A stretch of DNA of 64,000 nucleotides from an uncultured Arcanobacterium sp. (GTDB lineage: Bacteria; Actinomycetota; Actinomycetes; Actinomycetales; Actinomycetaceae): the NCBI GenBank assembly GCA_945874735.1, contig CAMCHI010000003.1, positions 40,295 to 104,294 of the forward strand, given 5' to 3'. The position numbers and the translations under genes are program-made. The number at the start of each line of letters is the position of its first letter. The first letter of the stretch is position 1. Under the pieces are notes generated by a model. The model was not told the DNA's origin. It saw nothing but the letters and a program-made list of their open reading frames with translations, and searched no databases. Positions 29,100 through 38,502 of this stretch are shown piece by piece.

Positions 29100-29936
29100 A
29101 TGTTTAAGAAACCAGCAGCAGTAAAAATAGCAGGAAAAGTAGTGCTCATTACCGGTAGCGGGGCGGGCATTGGCAGGCTAATGGCTTTGGGAGCGGCAAA
29201 ACGAAATGCTAAAGCCGTGCTGGTATGGGATTTATCAGAAACAGCGGGACAAGAAACTGTAGCGCAAATTAAAGCACAGTACCCTCAAGTAGTTGCTAAG
29301 TTTTATCAAGTTGATGTAACGAAAATTGAGCAAGTATCAACGCAAGCTGCAGCAGTATTAGAGGAATTCTCAGCAGTAGATGTTTTGATAAATAACGCCG
29401 GTATTGTGAACGGCAAAGCAATTTTAGATTTGAGTGAAAACGAAATTAAACGCACTTTCGAGGTAAATAGTCTTTCTTTGTTTCGGGTAGTGCGAGAATT
29501 TTTGCCTCAAATGTTGGCAAAAGATCATGGTTCTATCGTTACGATTGCTTCAGCTGCTGGTTTAGTAGGAGTGGTAAAACAAACCGATTATGGTGCTTCT
29601 AAATTTGCGGCGGTAGGATTTGCCCAGTCTTTACGAGCCGAATTGCGTGATATGGGAAGTAATGTCCATACGTTGTTGTATTGTCCTTACTATATAGATA
29701 CTGGAATGTTTGCTGGGGTGAGCACGAAATTTAAGCATTTATTGCCAATTTTGCAGCCCGCGGTAGTGGCAGAGCAAGTATTGACGGCTATTGAAAAAGG
29801 CAGACAAATGAAAGTAGCTCCTCCATTGGTGCGATTAGTGCAGTTAGTGCAACCTTTGCCAGTACCGTTAGTGGATCAGCTCTTAGATTTCTTCGGCATT
29901 AATAAGACGATGGAACATTTTGTGGGGCGAAAATAG
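29100..29936 (+). CDS. Short-chain dehydrogenase/reductase
   Basis: VVLITGSGAGIGRLMALGAAK Rossmann motif, VLINNAGIVNG, catalytic S...YGASKFA. Confidence 0.92.
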   Translation: MFKKPAAVKIAGKVVLITGSGAGIGRLMALGAAKRNAKAVLVWDLSETAGQETVAQIKAQYPQVVAKFYQVDVTKIEQVSTQAAAVLEEFSAVDVLINNAGIVNGKAILDLSENEIKRTFEVNSLSLFRVVREFLPQMLAKDHGSIVTIASAAGLVGVVKQTDYGASKFAAVGFAQSLRAELRDMGSNVHTLLYCPYYIDTGMFAGVSTKFKHLLPILQPAVVAEQVLTAIEKGRQMKVAPPLVRLVQLVQPLPVPLVDQLLDFFGINKTMEHFVGRK

Positions 29937-30764
29937 ATGATTATTTTAGCGGGCACGCCTATCGGGAATGACGCAGATGCTACCGATAGGTTGCGTTTAG
30001 CATTAGCGCAAGCCGATTTGATTGCGGCTGAAGATACCCGTCGGCTGTTAAATTTAGTAGGCAGGCTGGGAGTGGAAATTCATGCTCCCGTAGTGCCATT
30101 TCATGATCATAATGAGGCAGAAAAATCTGCTGATTTATTGCAAGCTGCCCAAGCCGGTAGGCAAGTATTAGTGGTCAGTGATGCAGGAATGCCAGCTATT
30201 TCTGATCCGGGGTATCGTTTAGTGGCTTTAGCCAGAGAAGCACAAGTGCCGGTAACGGTGATACCAGGCCCGTCAGCAGTATTGACGGCAGTAGCTTTAG
30301 CTGGTTTACCTACCGACCGTTTTACATTTGCTGGATTTGTACCACGCAAAGAGGGGGAACGGCAGAATTTTTTGCAAGATTTAGCAGGGTTATCGCATAC
30401 CTTAGTGTTTTTTGACTCGCCACGTCGTTTAGCGCAAACTTTGCAAGATATGGCAAAAATACTAGGAGATACGCGCTTAGCTGCTGTGTGCAGAGAGCTA
30501 ACGAAAACTCATGAAGAAGTGGTGCGTTTAGAGTTAGGGCAGTTAGCACAATGGGTATTGAGTCAAGAAGTGCGGGGAGAGATTGTGATAGTGGTAGCCG
30601 GCTTGCGGGAAGACGCTAAAGATTTAACAGCGTTCGTGCCGGAAGTAAAAGAGTTAGCTGCTTTAGGGTTGCGTTTAAAGAGCGCTGCGACTCATGTGGC
30701 TAAACGAGAAAATTTACGCCCTAATGACCTATATCGAGCAGTATTGCAAGAGCAGGCAGAATAA
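29937..30764 (+). CDS. rsmI: 16S rRNA (cytidine1402-2'-O)-methyltransferase
   Basis: LAGTPIGNDADATDRLRLALAQADLIAAEDTRRLLNLV and VSDAGMPAISDPGYRLVALAREAQVPVTVIPGPSAVLTA. Confidence 0.95.
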   Translation: MIILAGTPIGNDADATDRLRLALAQADLIAAEDTRRLLNLVGRLGVEIHAPVVPFHDHNEAEKSADLLQAAQAGRQVLVVSDAGMPAISDPGYRLVALAREAQVPVTVIPGPSAVLTAVALAGLPTDRFTFAGFVPRKEGERQNFLQDLAGLSHTLVFFDSPRRLAQTLQDMAKILGDTRLAAVCRELTKTHEEVVRLELGQLAQWVLSQEVRGEIVIVVAGLREDAKDLTAFVPEVKELAALGLRLKSAATHVAKRENLRPNDLYRAVLQEQAE

Positions 30765-30846
30765 AACGAACCTGATAAAAGGAATGAGCTAGGCAATGTA
30801 ATAGTATTTTGTCTATGTAATCGCGTAGCTATAGCGTGTTTATAGT

Positions 30847-30882
30847 AAAACGGTAGATACTAAGTTTTGTATCTACCGTTTT
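30847..30882. terminator. Bidirectional terminator between convergent genes
   Basis: AAAACGGTAGATAC ... GTATCTACCGTTTT, perfect 14-bp stem with A/T tails on both sides. Confidence 0.85.
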
Positions 30883-30903
30883 ATTTACTGCTAGTTAAAG
30901 TTG

Positions 30904-31977
30904 TTAGCGCAAAAAGTCGGTGTCGTCTATATTGGAGAAGTCAAAGTCGGATTCGTCTAGATCTGCCGCGAAATCGTAGTCGTCTAGGTCGTCTATTTCT
31001 TCGTCAATCCCAAATTCAGATAGATCTAAATCATCTAGGGCTTGGGCAGTGTCGAACAAGTTTAGAGTTTTACTATCTCGGGACTGGGTGTTGCTGGAAG
31101 GAGAGGAAGCGGTACTAGGGGTTATGTCTTGATCCCATTCATCTCCGTCTTTCCAAGAATCGGAGGTGTCCCACTCGTTTAGTCCCTCATTTTGTTCCCA
31201 GTTGTGGTCGTAGTTATCCCAATTATCGTCTGTATCGTCCCATTGTTCTTGGTTCCAAGAGTCGTTTTCCCATTTTTCATCTTCATCATCTTCCCAGCTA
31301 GCAGCGCTATCCCATTCTGCTTGTAGATCGCGTGCGCTACTAGGTGTGGCAGGAGAGGCGGAATCGTGGGTAGGGAAAGCTGACTCGGCAATATTAAAAG
31401 CCTGAGAGGCAGGTAGTATTTCTGCTCCAGCTGCCGTTAGTTCTTTCACTGCCTGTATGCCAGTTTCCACACTGACGGGCAGGGTGAGGTCGTGCAAAAT
31501 ACGGGTATGCCATCCCAAGCGTAGGGCATCTAGAGCAGTATCTTTTACACAGTGAGAAAGGGCGATACCTACTAGGTCTATTTCTTGAATTTGGGCTGTC
31601 CGTAAAATTTCTTCTAAAGATTGGTCGTCTTCATTAGTGCCAGCAAATCCGGAATAGACGTTCGCGTACTGGCCTTTTTGCACGATTTCATCTAAGTTCA
31701 GAGCACTAATTTCTTCATGTAGTTCAGCTTCAGGAGTGCCAGCTACAGCGTGTACTGGCCACGTGTTTATATAGTCAGGTTTGCTCGCGAAATGGTCTTC
31801 GGGGGCAATATGCCAATCTTGGGTAGCCACAATTAAGGCGTATTCCGAGCCGTGGGCAGTCACAAAATCAGCGATTTTTACAGCTAAATCATTTCCTCCA
31901 GCAACTGCAAGCGAACCACCTTCACAGAAAGTGGGTTGCACGTCCACAATCACTAATGCACGGGCAGTATCAAACAA
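30904..31977 (-). CDS. Isochorismatase/nicotinamidase-family protein with long acidic Trp/Asp/Asn-rich C-terminal tail
   Basis: N-term DTARALVIVDVQPTFCEGGSLAV...ATQDWHIAPEDHFAS, VQKGQY..., DLVGIALSHCVKDTALDALRLGW (catalytic Cys). C-term WEDDEDEKWENDSWNQEQWDDTDDNWDNYDHNWEQN... Confidence 0.85.
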   Translation of the reverse strand: MFDTARALVIVDVQPTFCEGGSLAVAGGNDLAVKIADFVTAHGSEYALIVATQDWHIAPEDHFASKPDYINTWPVHAVAGTPEAELHEEISALNLDEIVQKGQYANVYSGFAGTNEDDQSLEEILRTAQIQEIDLVGIALSHCVKDTALDALRLGWHTRILHDLTLPVSVETGIQAVKELTAAGAEILPASQAFNIAESAFPTHDSASPATPSSARDLQAEWDSAASWEDDEDEKWENDSWNQEQWDDTDDNWDNYDHNWEQNEGLNEWDTSDSWKDGDEWDQDITPSTASSPSSNTQSRDSKTLNLFDTAQALDDLDLSEFGIDEEIDDLDDYDFAADLDESDFDFSNIDDTDFLR

Positions 31978-32160
31978 AATAGCTCCTGAATCTCTGTGGA
32001 AAATTATCAGTTAATAATAGAACTGGAACTTTTCACGTGGTTATTATCTAGCAGATATTTTACTGGTGTTGGCTGAGAAAACGAATGTTTATCTTGTGAT
32101 ATTTTCGGGGAAACTGCCAACCTCTAGAAAAGATGTACTTTTAGCCCGTAATCTAGGAGT

Positions 32161-33966
32161 ATGTCTAAAATTCTTTCTGCTGTCGCTTGGCCGTATGCAA
32201 ACGGCCCACGCCATATTGGTCATGTAGCTGGTTTTGGAGTGCCCTCTGATGTGTTTTCGCGTTATATGCGTATGGCTGGGCATGAGGTGTTAATGGTTTC
32301 CGGTACTGATGAGCATGGTACGCCTATTATTTTAGCCGCCGATAAAGCGGGATTAACTCCGCAGGAGCTAGCAGATAAGAACAACCGTATTATTGTGGAA
32401 GACTTAGTAAATCTAGGTTTGTCTTATGATTTATTTACTCGTACCACTACTGCTAACCACTATCAAGTAGTACAGGAACTATTCCAAGGGTGTAGGGATA
32501 ACGGCTATATGGTAGTGCAAGAAATGCCGGTAGCGATAGATCCACAAACAGGTAATACGCTTCCTGATCGTTATATTGAGGGAGTGTGTCCGCATTGTAA
32601 CTATGGGGATGCCCGTGGGGATCAATGTGATAATTGTGGTAAACAGTTAGACCCACAAGATTTAATTAATCCTGTTTCTAAAGTTTCAGGACTAACTCCA
32701 GAATTTAAGGTAAGTGAGCATTATTTCTTAGATTTACCTGCTTTAGCGCAAGCATTAGGGCAATGGTTGGATCAGGTGGAAGAAAGCGGTAAATGGCGTT
32801 CTAATGTTATTTCCTTTTCTAAGCATTTGCTAGAAGATGTGCGTCCCCGTGCAATGACGCGCGATATTTCTTGGGGTATCCCTATTCCAGGTTGGGAAGA
32901 GTACCCTAATAAACGTTTGTATGTGTGGTTTGATGCGGTAATTGGCTATTTATCTGCGTCTATTGAGTGGGCACGGCGGCGAGAATTGGCAGGCACGGGT
33001 AGTGCCCAAGATTGGAAGCAGTGGTGGACTAATCCAGAGGCTTTGTCATACTACTTCATGGGTAAAGACAACATTGTGTTCCATTCTCAGATTTGGCCAG
33101 CTGAACTGTTAGCCTACAACGGACAGGGTGCTAAAGGTGGGCAAACTTATGGATTTGGCACCTTAAATCTGCCTACCCAAGTGGTGGCTTCTGAGTTTCT
33201 CACTATGGAGGGAAAGCAGTTCTCCTCCTCCCGAGGTGTAGTAATTTATGTGCGTGATTTCTTATCACGTTACCAAGCAGACGCTTTACGTTACTTTATT
33301 TCGATTGCTGGCCCAGAGAGTTCTGATTCTGATTTCACGTGGGCAGAATTTGTGCGACGCAATAATTCGGAGCTAGTAGCGGCTTGGGGTAATTTAGTAA
33401 ATCGTACTGCGGCGATGATTGCTAAGAATTTCGGGGAAATTCCCGTAGCAGGAGAGTTAGAGCAGATTGATCAAGACTTACTCACCCAGATTAATGCGGG
33501 CTTTACGGTAGTGGGTGATCTGATTGCTTCCCATAAACAACGTGCTGCTCTTACTGAGATTATGCGTTTAGTGGGTGAAGCTAATACGTATGTTTCACGC
33601 ACTGAGCCGTTTAAGATGAAAGACGAAGCACAGCGCGAGCGTTTAGCTACTGTATTAAATACGCTAATTCAGGCAGTATCTGACTTAAACACGATGATGA
33701 GCGTATTTTTACCACATTCTTCTAATGCTATCGATCTTATCCTTGGAGGCGCAGGTGATATTGCGCCATTGCCACAACTGGTAGAAACTACTGATATAGA
33801 TAACGGGCACGCTTTCCCGATTATCACGGGCGATTATACGCAGGTGCGCAGTTGGGAGTCACGTAAGGTAGTGCCAGGTACTCCAATTGCTAAACCACAG
33901 CCGGTATTCCAAAAGCTGGACGATTCGGTAGTGGCAGAAGAATTAGCTCGCTATCAGGAAAGCTGA
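32161..33966 (+). CDS. metG: Methionyl-tRNA synthetase
   Basis: [21 protein letters not shown] (HIGH motif), zinc Cys cluster [43 protein letters not shown] (KFSSS-type). Confidence 0.97.
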   Translation: MSKILSAVAWPYANGPRHIGHVAGFGVPSDVFSRYMRMAGHEVLMVSGTDEHGTPIILAADKAGLTPQELADKNNRIIVEDLVNLGLSYDLFTRTTTANHYQVVQELFQGCRDNGYMVVQEMPVAIDPQTGNTLPDRYIEGVCPHCNYGDARGDQCDNCGKQLDPQDLINPVSKVSGLTPEFKVSEHYFLDLPALAQALGQWLDQVEESGKWRSNVISFSKHLLEDVRPRAMTRDISWGIPIPGWEEYPNKRLYVWFDAVIGYLSASIEWARRRELAGTGSAQDWKQWWTNPEALSYYFMGKDNIVFHSQIWPAELLAYNGQGAKGGQTYGFGTLNLPTQVVASEFLTMEGKQFSSSRGVVIYVRDFLSRYQADALRYFISIAGPESSDSDFTWAEFVRRNNSELVAAWGNLVNRTAAMIAKNFGEIPVAGELEQIDQDLLTQINAGFTVVGDLIASHKQRAALTEIMRLVGEANTYVSRTEPFKMKDEAQRERLATVLNTLIQAVSDLNTMMSVFLPHSSNAIDLILGGAGDIAPLPQLVETTDIDNGHAFPIITGDYTQVRSWESRKVVPGTPIAKPQPVFQKLDDSVVAEELARYQES

Positions 33967-33976
33967 AGTTAGGGTA

Positions 33977-34912
33977 GTGGGTTCTAGTAAAAAGAAACGG
34001 TTTGTGCCGGCAATTGCACCAATGTTGCCGGTAGCTATTGTAGACAACCATACTCACTTATATAGTGCCCATATTCGTAGCGGGGAACAGCGCTATACCG
34101 AAACCGGGGAAATTCTTCCACCTGTTTTACTAGATACTCTCTTGACGGGTATGGAACAGTCCGGGGTAAAAGCGGCGATTACTTCTGGTTGTGAATACCC
34201 TGAATTAGCTGGCACCTTAGCTTTAGCCCGAGATTATGACCCTATTTGGGCGGCGTTAGCTATTCACCCTAATGATGTGCCTATGCACGCGCAGAGTTAT
34301 GAAATGGGAGCAGACGGGATTAGCTGGGATTATAAACCCCATCATTTACAAGTGAGTTTGCCGGAGGCTATTGAGCAGGTAGCACAATTAGCGCAAGACC
34401 CAGCAGTAGTGGCAATTGGGGAAACCGGACTTGATTTTTTCCGTACGGGTGAAAGTGGAAAAGAGGCGCAGAAATATGCGTTTCGGGAACATATTGCCTT
34501 AGCGAAAGAGTTGGGTAAACCTTTGCAGATTCACGACCGAGATGCACATCGGGAAGTGGTGGAGGTGTTGCTGGAAGTAGGAGCGCCAGAAAAAACGGTG
34601 TTTCACTGTTTTTCGGGAGACGCGGAATTTGCTCAGATTTTAGCTGAACATAATTGGTATGCTTCCTTTGCTGGCCCGCTTACTTATCCGGTAAATACTG
34701 AATTGCAAGCTGCTTTTCTGGCTTTGCCACCTGAGTTGATTCTGGTGGAAACAGACGCTCCTTATTTAACGCCCGTGCCTTATCGTGGGCACCCTAACAC
34801 GGTGTGGGGAGCAACTTACACGGCACGTTTTATGGCACAGTTACGTGGAGTGGAATTAGCTAACTGGTGTGCGCAGTTGGCGGATAATAATCAAGAAGTG
34901 TATGGATTTTAG
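33977..34912 (+). CDS. TatD family hydrolase/DNase
   Basis: IVDNHTHLYSAH, AIGETGLDFFRTG, QIHDRDAH, VFHCFSGD, LVETDAPYLTPVPYRGHPN. Confidence 0.95.
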   Translation: MGSSKKKRFVPAIAPMLPVAIVDNHTHLYSAHIRSGEQRYTETGEILPPVLLDTLLTGMEQSGVKAAITSGCEYPELAGTLALARDYDPIWAALAIHPNDVPMHAQSYEMGADGISWDYKPHHLQVSLPEAIEQVAQLAQDPAVVAIGETGLDFFRTGESGKEAQKYAFREHIALAKELGKPLQIHDRDAHREVVEVLLEVGAPEKTVFHCFSGDAEFAQILAEHNWYASFAGPLTYPVNTELQAAFLALPPELILVETDAPYLTPVPYRGHPNTVWGATYTARFMAQLRGVELANWCAQLADNNQEVYGF

Positions 34913-35103
34913 CCGGTAATTAGCGGTGAATGTGCGCTTTTTGTTAGAAATTGCAGGCGTCTGAAACTGTTCGCTGTGCGCGACTTTTTGTGTGTACGCT
35001 CATAGTGTTTAGCTTATTTATAACAATTTGGTTACAATTAGAGAGTAATTTTTCTAGGGTGCGTCCTTTAGGTAGAGAAAATAACTAAATTTTCTTTCCT
35101 GAT

Positions 35104-36378
35104 ATGCGTACCGGCGTTTTACAAAAACGCAGATCACAGGAGTTTTACTTGGGTAGACATAGTGCATCGGCTAGTGACGTCACCGTGGTTTTGCCAGTAG
35201 ACGATGTTATTCGTCCTGGTTCTCGGCGCGCTCGCCGATTGGCTGAACGCCAAGCTAAACAAACTGCTGCTATGCAAAATGCGGCATTGGTAAACGCTTC
35301 GCCTAATTTGGTGGTAATCCCTGAAGACCGCGATGTGTATGCCGAGTATATGAACGAAAGCTACGTTATTTCGCAGGTAGAAGTAGTAGCTCCATTGCGC
35401 AAGCCGCGCTTATTTGGTAGCTCACGTATGGCAGTAGCAGCTTTAGTAGCTACCGCTTCTGGTTTAACGGTAGTTGCTACGGCAAGCCCTAATACTTTCT
35501 TGAATTTTTCTGCCACCTCTACTAGCACGGGTTTAACTCCTGTTTCTTCAGATGGTGATTATTTAACAGCGGGACGTTTACCGGGCACTGTTTTAAGCGC
35601 GGGAAAGACTGCTGGGGTGACAGTAGTTGCGCCAGTAAAATTAACTATTGTAGCTGATGGTAAAACGCAAAAAACTGAAGTGCTTTCGGGTACTAAAGTA
35701 GCGCAAGCATTAAGTGAAGCTGGAATTATTTTAGGTGCTTTAGACGAAGTTTCTCTCCCGTTGAATCGGGTAATTACGGGCAATTTACGTATTACGGTAG
35801 TGCGAGTAACTACAAAGGTAGTGCGAGAAGCCTATGTAGATGAATACAGCACTGAAGAAGTAGAAGATAACACACTCAGCCAAGGCACACGTAAAGTTAC
35901 CACTAAAGGCGTGAACGGAGAAGGCACGCGCACCTATGAAGTTACTTTACGTAACGGCAAGGAAGTTGCCCGTGAGCTTATCGCGGAAACTGTATTAGTA
36001 GAACAAGTAAATGAAGTCGTGGCGGTAGGTAGTAGCAAATTACCAGCTGGGGCAGAAAATGCCGCCCCAGTTGCTCCTGGTACTAGCAGAGCTATTGCTA
36101 AAGATTTGTTGGCATCATTCGGCTGGGGAGAAGATCAGTTTGCTTATCTTGATTTGTTGTGGCAAAAAGAATCGAACTGGAATCATTTAGCGATGAATTC
36201 CTCTTCGGGTGCTTATGGTATTCCACAAGCTTTACCAGGGTCTAAGATGGCTTCTGCTGGCGCAGATTGGGCTACCAATCCGGAAACGCAAATTCGGTGG
36301 GGATTGGGTTATATCAAGTCGCGCTATGGTTCACCTGCTGCTGCTTGGGCTCATTCGCAAGCAGTGGGTTGGTATTAA
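35104..36378 (+). CDS. Resuscitation-promoting-factor-like protein (DUF348/G5 domains plus SLT-like transglycosylase domain)
   Basis: VKLTIVADGKTQKTEVLSGTKVAQALSEAGI (DUF348), G5-like region, C-term LDLLWQKESNWNHLAMNSSSGAYGIPQALPGSKMASAGADWATNPETQIRWGLGYIKSRYGSP. Synteny tatD-rpf-rsmA-ispE. Confidence 0.88.
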   Translation: MRTGVLQKRRSQEFYLGRHSASASDVTVVLPVDDVIRPGSRRARRLAERQAKQTAAMQNAALVNASPNLVVIPEDRDVYAEYMNESYVISQVEVVAPLRKPRLFGSSRMAVAALVATASGLTVVATASPNTFLNFSATSTSTGLTPVSSDGDYLTAGRLPGTVLSAGKTAGVTVVAPVKLTIVADGKTQKTEVLSGTKVAQALSEAGIILGALDEVSLPLNRVITGNLRITVVRVTTKVVREAYVDEYSTEEVEDNTLSQGTRKVTTKGVNGEGTRTYEVTLRNGKEVARELIAETVLVEQVNEVVAVGSSKLPAGAENAAPVAPGTSRAIAKDLLASFGWGEDQFAYLDLLWQKESNWNHLAMNSSSGAYGIPQALPGSKMASAGADWATNPETQIRWGLGYIKSRYGSPAAAWAHSQAVGWY

Positions 36379-36465
36379 ACCGAAAATAGGCAGTCCTGTT
36401 GCTAAACTAGGGATTTTAGATAGACATTAGAAAGTATTTGGAAACTCTAGGTATAATTCAGGTTT

Positions 36466-37470
36466 ATGGTAGAAAAACAATCATTAGGCGTCGAGTCAGA
36501 TGGCTCGGTGCCTAATGCTTTAGTGGGAAACACAGTGGTTGAGCAAGATAAATTAGTTGCGCGGCAAGGTGCGACTTTGCTAGGGCCAGTGCAAATTCGG
36601 GAACTAGCAGCCGCAATAGGGGTACGTCCTACTAAACAGTTAGGGCAAAATTTTGTGCATGATGCAGGCACAGTGCGACGTATTGTCCGAGATGCCAAAA
36701 TTACTTGCGCAGATGCAGTGCTGGAAGTAGGCCCTGGTTTAGGTTCGCTCACTTTAGCAATTTTAGAAACCGGAGCTACTCTTTCCGCTGTGGAAATTGA
36801 TCCAGTATTAGCTGCAAAATTACCTTCTACTATTGCGCGTTTTCTGCCACAAGCCGTTTCAAATTTTGCGGTAGTGCGACAAGATGCTTTGCAAATTAAC
36901 TCTGCCAGCGATTTGGCAGTTCCTGCTAGTTGGCAGGAAAAATATCCCGATACTAGTTTTGCACCACGACATTTAGTGGCAAATCTGCCATACAATGTAG
37001 CAGTTCCCATTATTTTAACTTTGTTGGAAAATCTGCCGAGTCTGGAAACAGTGACGGTTATGGTGCAGTTAGAAGTAGCTCAGCGTTTAGCGGCACAACC
37101 GGGTTCGAAAAATTATGGAGTGCCGTCGGTGAAATCAGCTTGGTATGCCAAAGTGTGGCAAGGAGCGAAAATTTCGCGCAATGTTTTTTGGCCTGTGCCT
37201 AATGTAGATTCTGCGTTAGTGCATTTTGCTAGACATTCTGCTACAGAGTTTGCCCAGCTTACCGCGGGAGTGCAGCGTGCAGAAGTGTTTGCGGTGATAG
37301 ATGCGGCTTTTAGTCAGCGTAGAAAGACGTTGCGGGCTGCTTTGTCCGCATGGGCAGGCACGAGTGCACGGGCAGAACAGATTTTACAAACCGCGCAGGT
37401 AGATCCGTCTTTACGGGGAGAAAAATTAGAAATAGCCGATTTTATTGCTATAGCAAAGGCGGCACAATGA
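36466..37470 (+). CDS. rsmA: 16S rRNA dimethyladenosine transferase
   Basis: TKQLGQNFVHDAGTVRRIV, VLEVGPGLGSLTLAILETGA, LVANLPYNVAVPIIL, FSQRRKTLRAAL. Confidence 0.96.
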   Translation: MVEKQSLGVESDGSVPNALVGNTVVEQDKLVARQGATLLGPVQIRELAAAIGVRPTKQLGQNFVHDAGTVRRIVRDAKITCADAVLEVGPGLGSLTLAILETGATLSAVEIDPVLAAKLPSTIARFLPQAVSNFAVVRQDALQINSASDLAVPASWQEKYPDTSFAPRHLVANLPYNVAVPIILTLLENLPSLETVTVMVQLEVAQRLAAQPGSKNYGVPSVKSAWYAKVWQGAKISRNVFWPVPNVDSALVHFARHSATEFAQLTAGVQRAEVFAVIDAAFSQRRKTLRAALSAWAGTSARAEQILQTAQVDPSLRGEKLEIADFIAIAKAAQ

Positions 37471-38444
37471 ACGACACTTTATCTTCTTTAGCTGAAACGG
37501 TAGTGGCGTTTGCGCCGGCAAAAATTAATTTAGCCTTACGGGTAGGTGCGCCACGTCAAGATGGATACCATTCTTTAGACACTATTTTTTGTGCCCTAGA
37601 TTTATATGATGAGGTGCAAGCCCAGTTAGCCGACTCGCTTAGTATGGAAATTGTGGGTCTGGGTACGGATTTGCCTACCGACCAGCGCAATTTGGTGATT
37701 CAAGCTGCGCAATTACTGCAAAGCTATAGTGGAAAAACTTGTGGAGCAAAACTTAAAGTAATTAAACGTATTCCAGTGGCTGGAGGCATGGCAGGTGGCT
37801 CAGCAGATGCGGCAGCTACTTTGGTGGCGTTAAATGAGTTGTGGCAGCTAAATCTAGATATGGTCACGTTGCGGAATTTAGGAGCGCAATTGGGTTCGGA
37901 TGTGCCTTTTGCGCTCATGGGTGGATTAGCGCAAGGCACGGGTCGAGGTGAAACATTAAGGATTTTATTACCAGAAAGCACTTTAGTGACTAACGGTGAT
38001 AAAACGGTAGCCGATAAAACTTATGGTTTTGTGTTAATCACTAATGCGCAAGGATTATCCACCCCTGCGGTATTTAAGAAATTTGACGAATTAATCACCA
38101 CTTCTGATACGCAACTAGGGGAAGAACCAGCAAGCACTAAAGAATTACAGAAGGCAATTTTTCTACAAGATATGAGCAAAATTTCCTCTGCTATGATTAA
38201 TGATTTAACAGCTTCAGCACTTTTACTGCGTCCAGATTTGCAAACAATTTTTCAGCAAATTAGCGATTTGGGTTATGCCCAGTTATTGTCAGGTTCGGGG
38301 CCAACTATTGGTATTTTCTGTGATTCTGCACAGGTGGAAGAAATCTTAGCGATAGTTCAAGAGCGTTTACCAATGTGCGTGTGTGTAGCAGCGCGTGGCC
38401 CAGCTTTAGGGGCGCATTTAGGCAATTTAACTACAAATAGTTAG
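37467..38444 (+). CDS. ispE: 4-(cytidine 5'-diphospho)-2-C-methyl-D-erythritol kinase
   Basis: FAPAKINLALRVGAPRQDGYHSLDTIF, IPVAGGMAGGSADAAATLVALN, LLSGSGPTIGIF. ATGA overlap with rsmA supports the start at 37467 rather than the ORF-track 37350. Confidence 0.95.
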   Translation: MNDTLSSLAETVVAFAPAKINLALRVGAPRQDGYHSLDTIFCALDLYDEVQAQLADSLSMEIVGLGTDLPTDQRNLVIQAAQLLQSYSGKTCGAKLKVIKRIPVAGGMAGGSADAAATLVALNELWQLNLDMVTLRNLGAQLGSDVPFALMGGLAQGTGRGETLRILLPESTLVTNGDKTVADKTYGFVLITNAQGLSTPAVFKKFDELITTSDTQLGEEPASTKELQKAIFLQDMSKISSAMINDLTASALLLRPDLQTIFQQISDLGYAQLLSGSGPTIGIFCDSAQVEEILAIVQERLPMCVCVAARGPALGAHLGNLTTNS

Positions 38445-38502
38445 TTTGCTTTAATAAATATATGTTTTGCTAGGGAAGTTTTCGGTTTAATAAGGAAATA
38501 AG

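Noticed and set aside
34915-35103. Possible c-di-AMP (ydaO-type) riboswitch upstream of the rpf-like gene
   Set aside because: Such riboswitches precede some actinobacterial rpf genes, but I could not find the conserved core motifs in this leader.
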